64,000 nt of DNA, taken from Prauserella_A oleivorans (GTDB taxonomy: Bacteria; Actinomycetota; Actinomycetes; Mycobacteriales; Pseudonocardiaceae). The number at the start of each line of letters is the position of its first letter. Positions within the stretch are counted from its first letter, which is position 1. The DNA lies in the NCBI RefSeq assembly GCF_042685745.1, contig NZ_JBHUNT010000001.1, positions 5,456,001 to 5,520,000 of the forward strand, read 5' to 3'. The translations under genes and the position numbers were made by a program. Positions 63,827 to 64,000 of this stretch are shown here, one piece after another. The notes under the pieces are model-generated. The model saw only the letters and a list, made by a program, of their open reading frames with translations. It was not told where the DNA came from and did no database searches.

Positions 63827-64000
63827 GCCGCGTCCCTGCCGGTGCCGTTCTTCCCGGCGCCCGCACGCTGTTCCTGCTTGTCCCGGTCGGGCGCACCATC
63901 GGTCTCCTCGAGCACCTGCTGCTCGGTGAGGCCGACCTCGAGCTCGGCGGCGAGTTCGAGGTCCTCCTCCAGGTCGTCCTCGGGCGGCTCGGGCACGTGG
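63823..64000 (-). CDS. 3' end of another T4SS-like cluster gene, cut by the window edge
   Basis: Only the last ~58 codons are present: a strongly acidic tail (PEPPEDDLEEDLELAAELEVG) then a basic end and TGA at 63823 overlapping the TrbL-like ATG. The domain is outside the window; the position suggests a PrgI- or VirB4-type component but this cannot be shown. Confidence 0.5.
   Translation of the reverse strand, partial: HVPEPPEDDLEEDLELAAELEVGLTEQQVLEETDGAPDRDKQEQRAGAGKNGTGRDAA

Overview
The window is very G+C-rich, uses many GTG starts and packs its genes tightly. It carries whiB7, an ECF sigma factor, a PucR regulator, a Hip1/CaeA-like lipoprotein protease, SecA2 and the actinobacterial glnA/glnE/glnA2 set, so the host is a high-G+C actinomycete. 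Overall gene content suggests Pseudonocardiales (Amycolatopsis/Saccharomonospora-like), but this is inference and no species can be named. Two gene orders match, from memory, conserved blocks of Mycobacterium tuberculosis: positions 1-11857 resemble the Rv3194c-Rv3198c block (PDZ protease, zincin-like protein, ThiF-like protein, ABC1 kinase, whiB7, uvrD2), and 11924-50955 resemble the Rv2219-Rv2225 block (DUF4191, RDD, glnA1, glnE, glnA2, Hip1/CaeA, panB).

Layout. 1-9.8 kb: PDZ/Lon-type protease (cut by the window edge), zincin-like protein, YgjP-type metallopeptidase, ThiF-like protein, ABC1 kinase, AbiEi-like protein, methyltransferase, and whiB7 with a long leader that contains a translated upstream ORF and an attenuator. 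Consensus DnaA boxes sit in two of the intergenic gaps. 9.8-14.9 kb: uvrD2, DUF4191, RDD, and glnA1 with a tandem GlnR box. 14.85-24.98 kb: an island bounded by a 20-bp exact duplication of the 3' end of glnA. It holds a leftward, translationally coupled catabolic operon (Baeyer-Villiger monooxygenase, MmgE/PrpD protein, alcohol dehydrogenase, SDR, type III CoA-transferase with an internal stop, alpha/beta hydrolase, acyl-CoA dehydrogenase) plus several gene remnants. 25-36.4 kb: thioesterase, glnE, a class I amidotransferase, a complete rRNA operon on the minus strand, and glnA2.

36.4-59 kb: MFS exporter and GlxA regulator, LppX-type lipoprotein, Hip1-like protease, secA2, NAD synthetase, Ogt, an orphan N6-adenine methyltransferase with fused DNA-binding and specificity-like regions, ECF sigma factor, panB, prolyl aminopeptidase, a PucR/aldehyde dehydrogenase pair, metal-receptor, DUF4326 and RNB genes, and a CooC-like ATPase. 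59-64 kb: a leftward cluster resembling part of a Gram-positive type IV secretion/conjugation apparatus (C40 cell-wall hydrolase, TcpC-like protein, TrbL-like membrane protein) that runs off the right edge.

How the genes fit together: glnA1, its adenylyltransferase GlnE, the GlnR site and glnA2 form the nitrogen-assimilation core, which has been split by the island and interrupted by the rRNA operon. The island enzymes look like a ketone-to-ester-to-acyl-CoA degradation route, partly broken by mutation.
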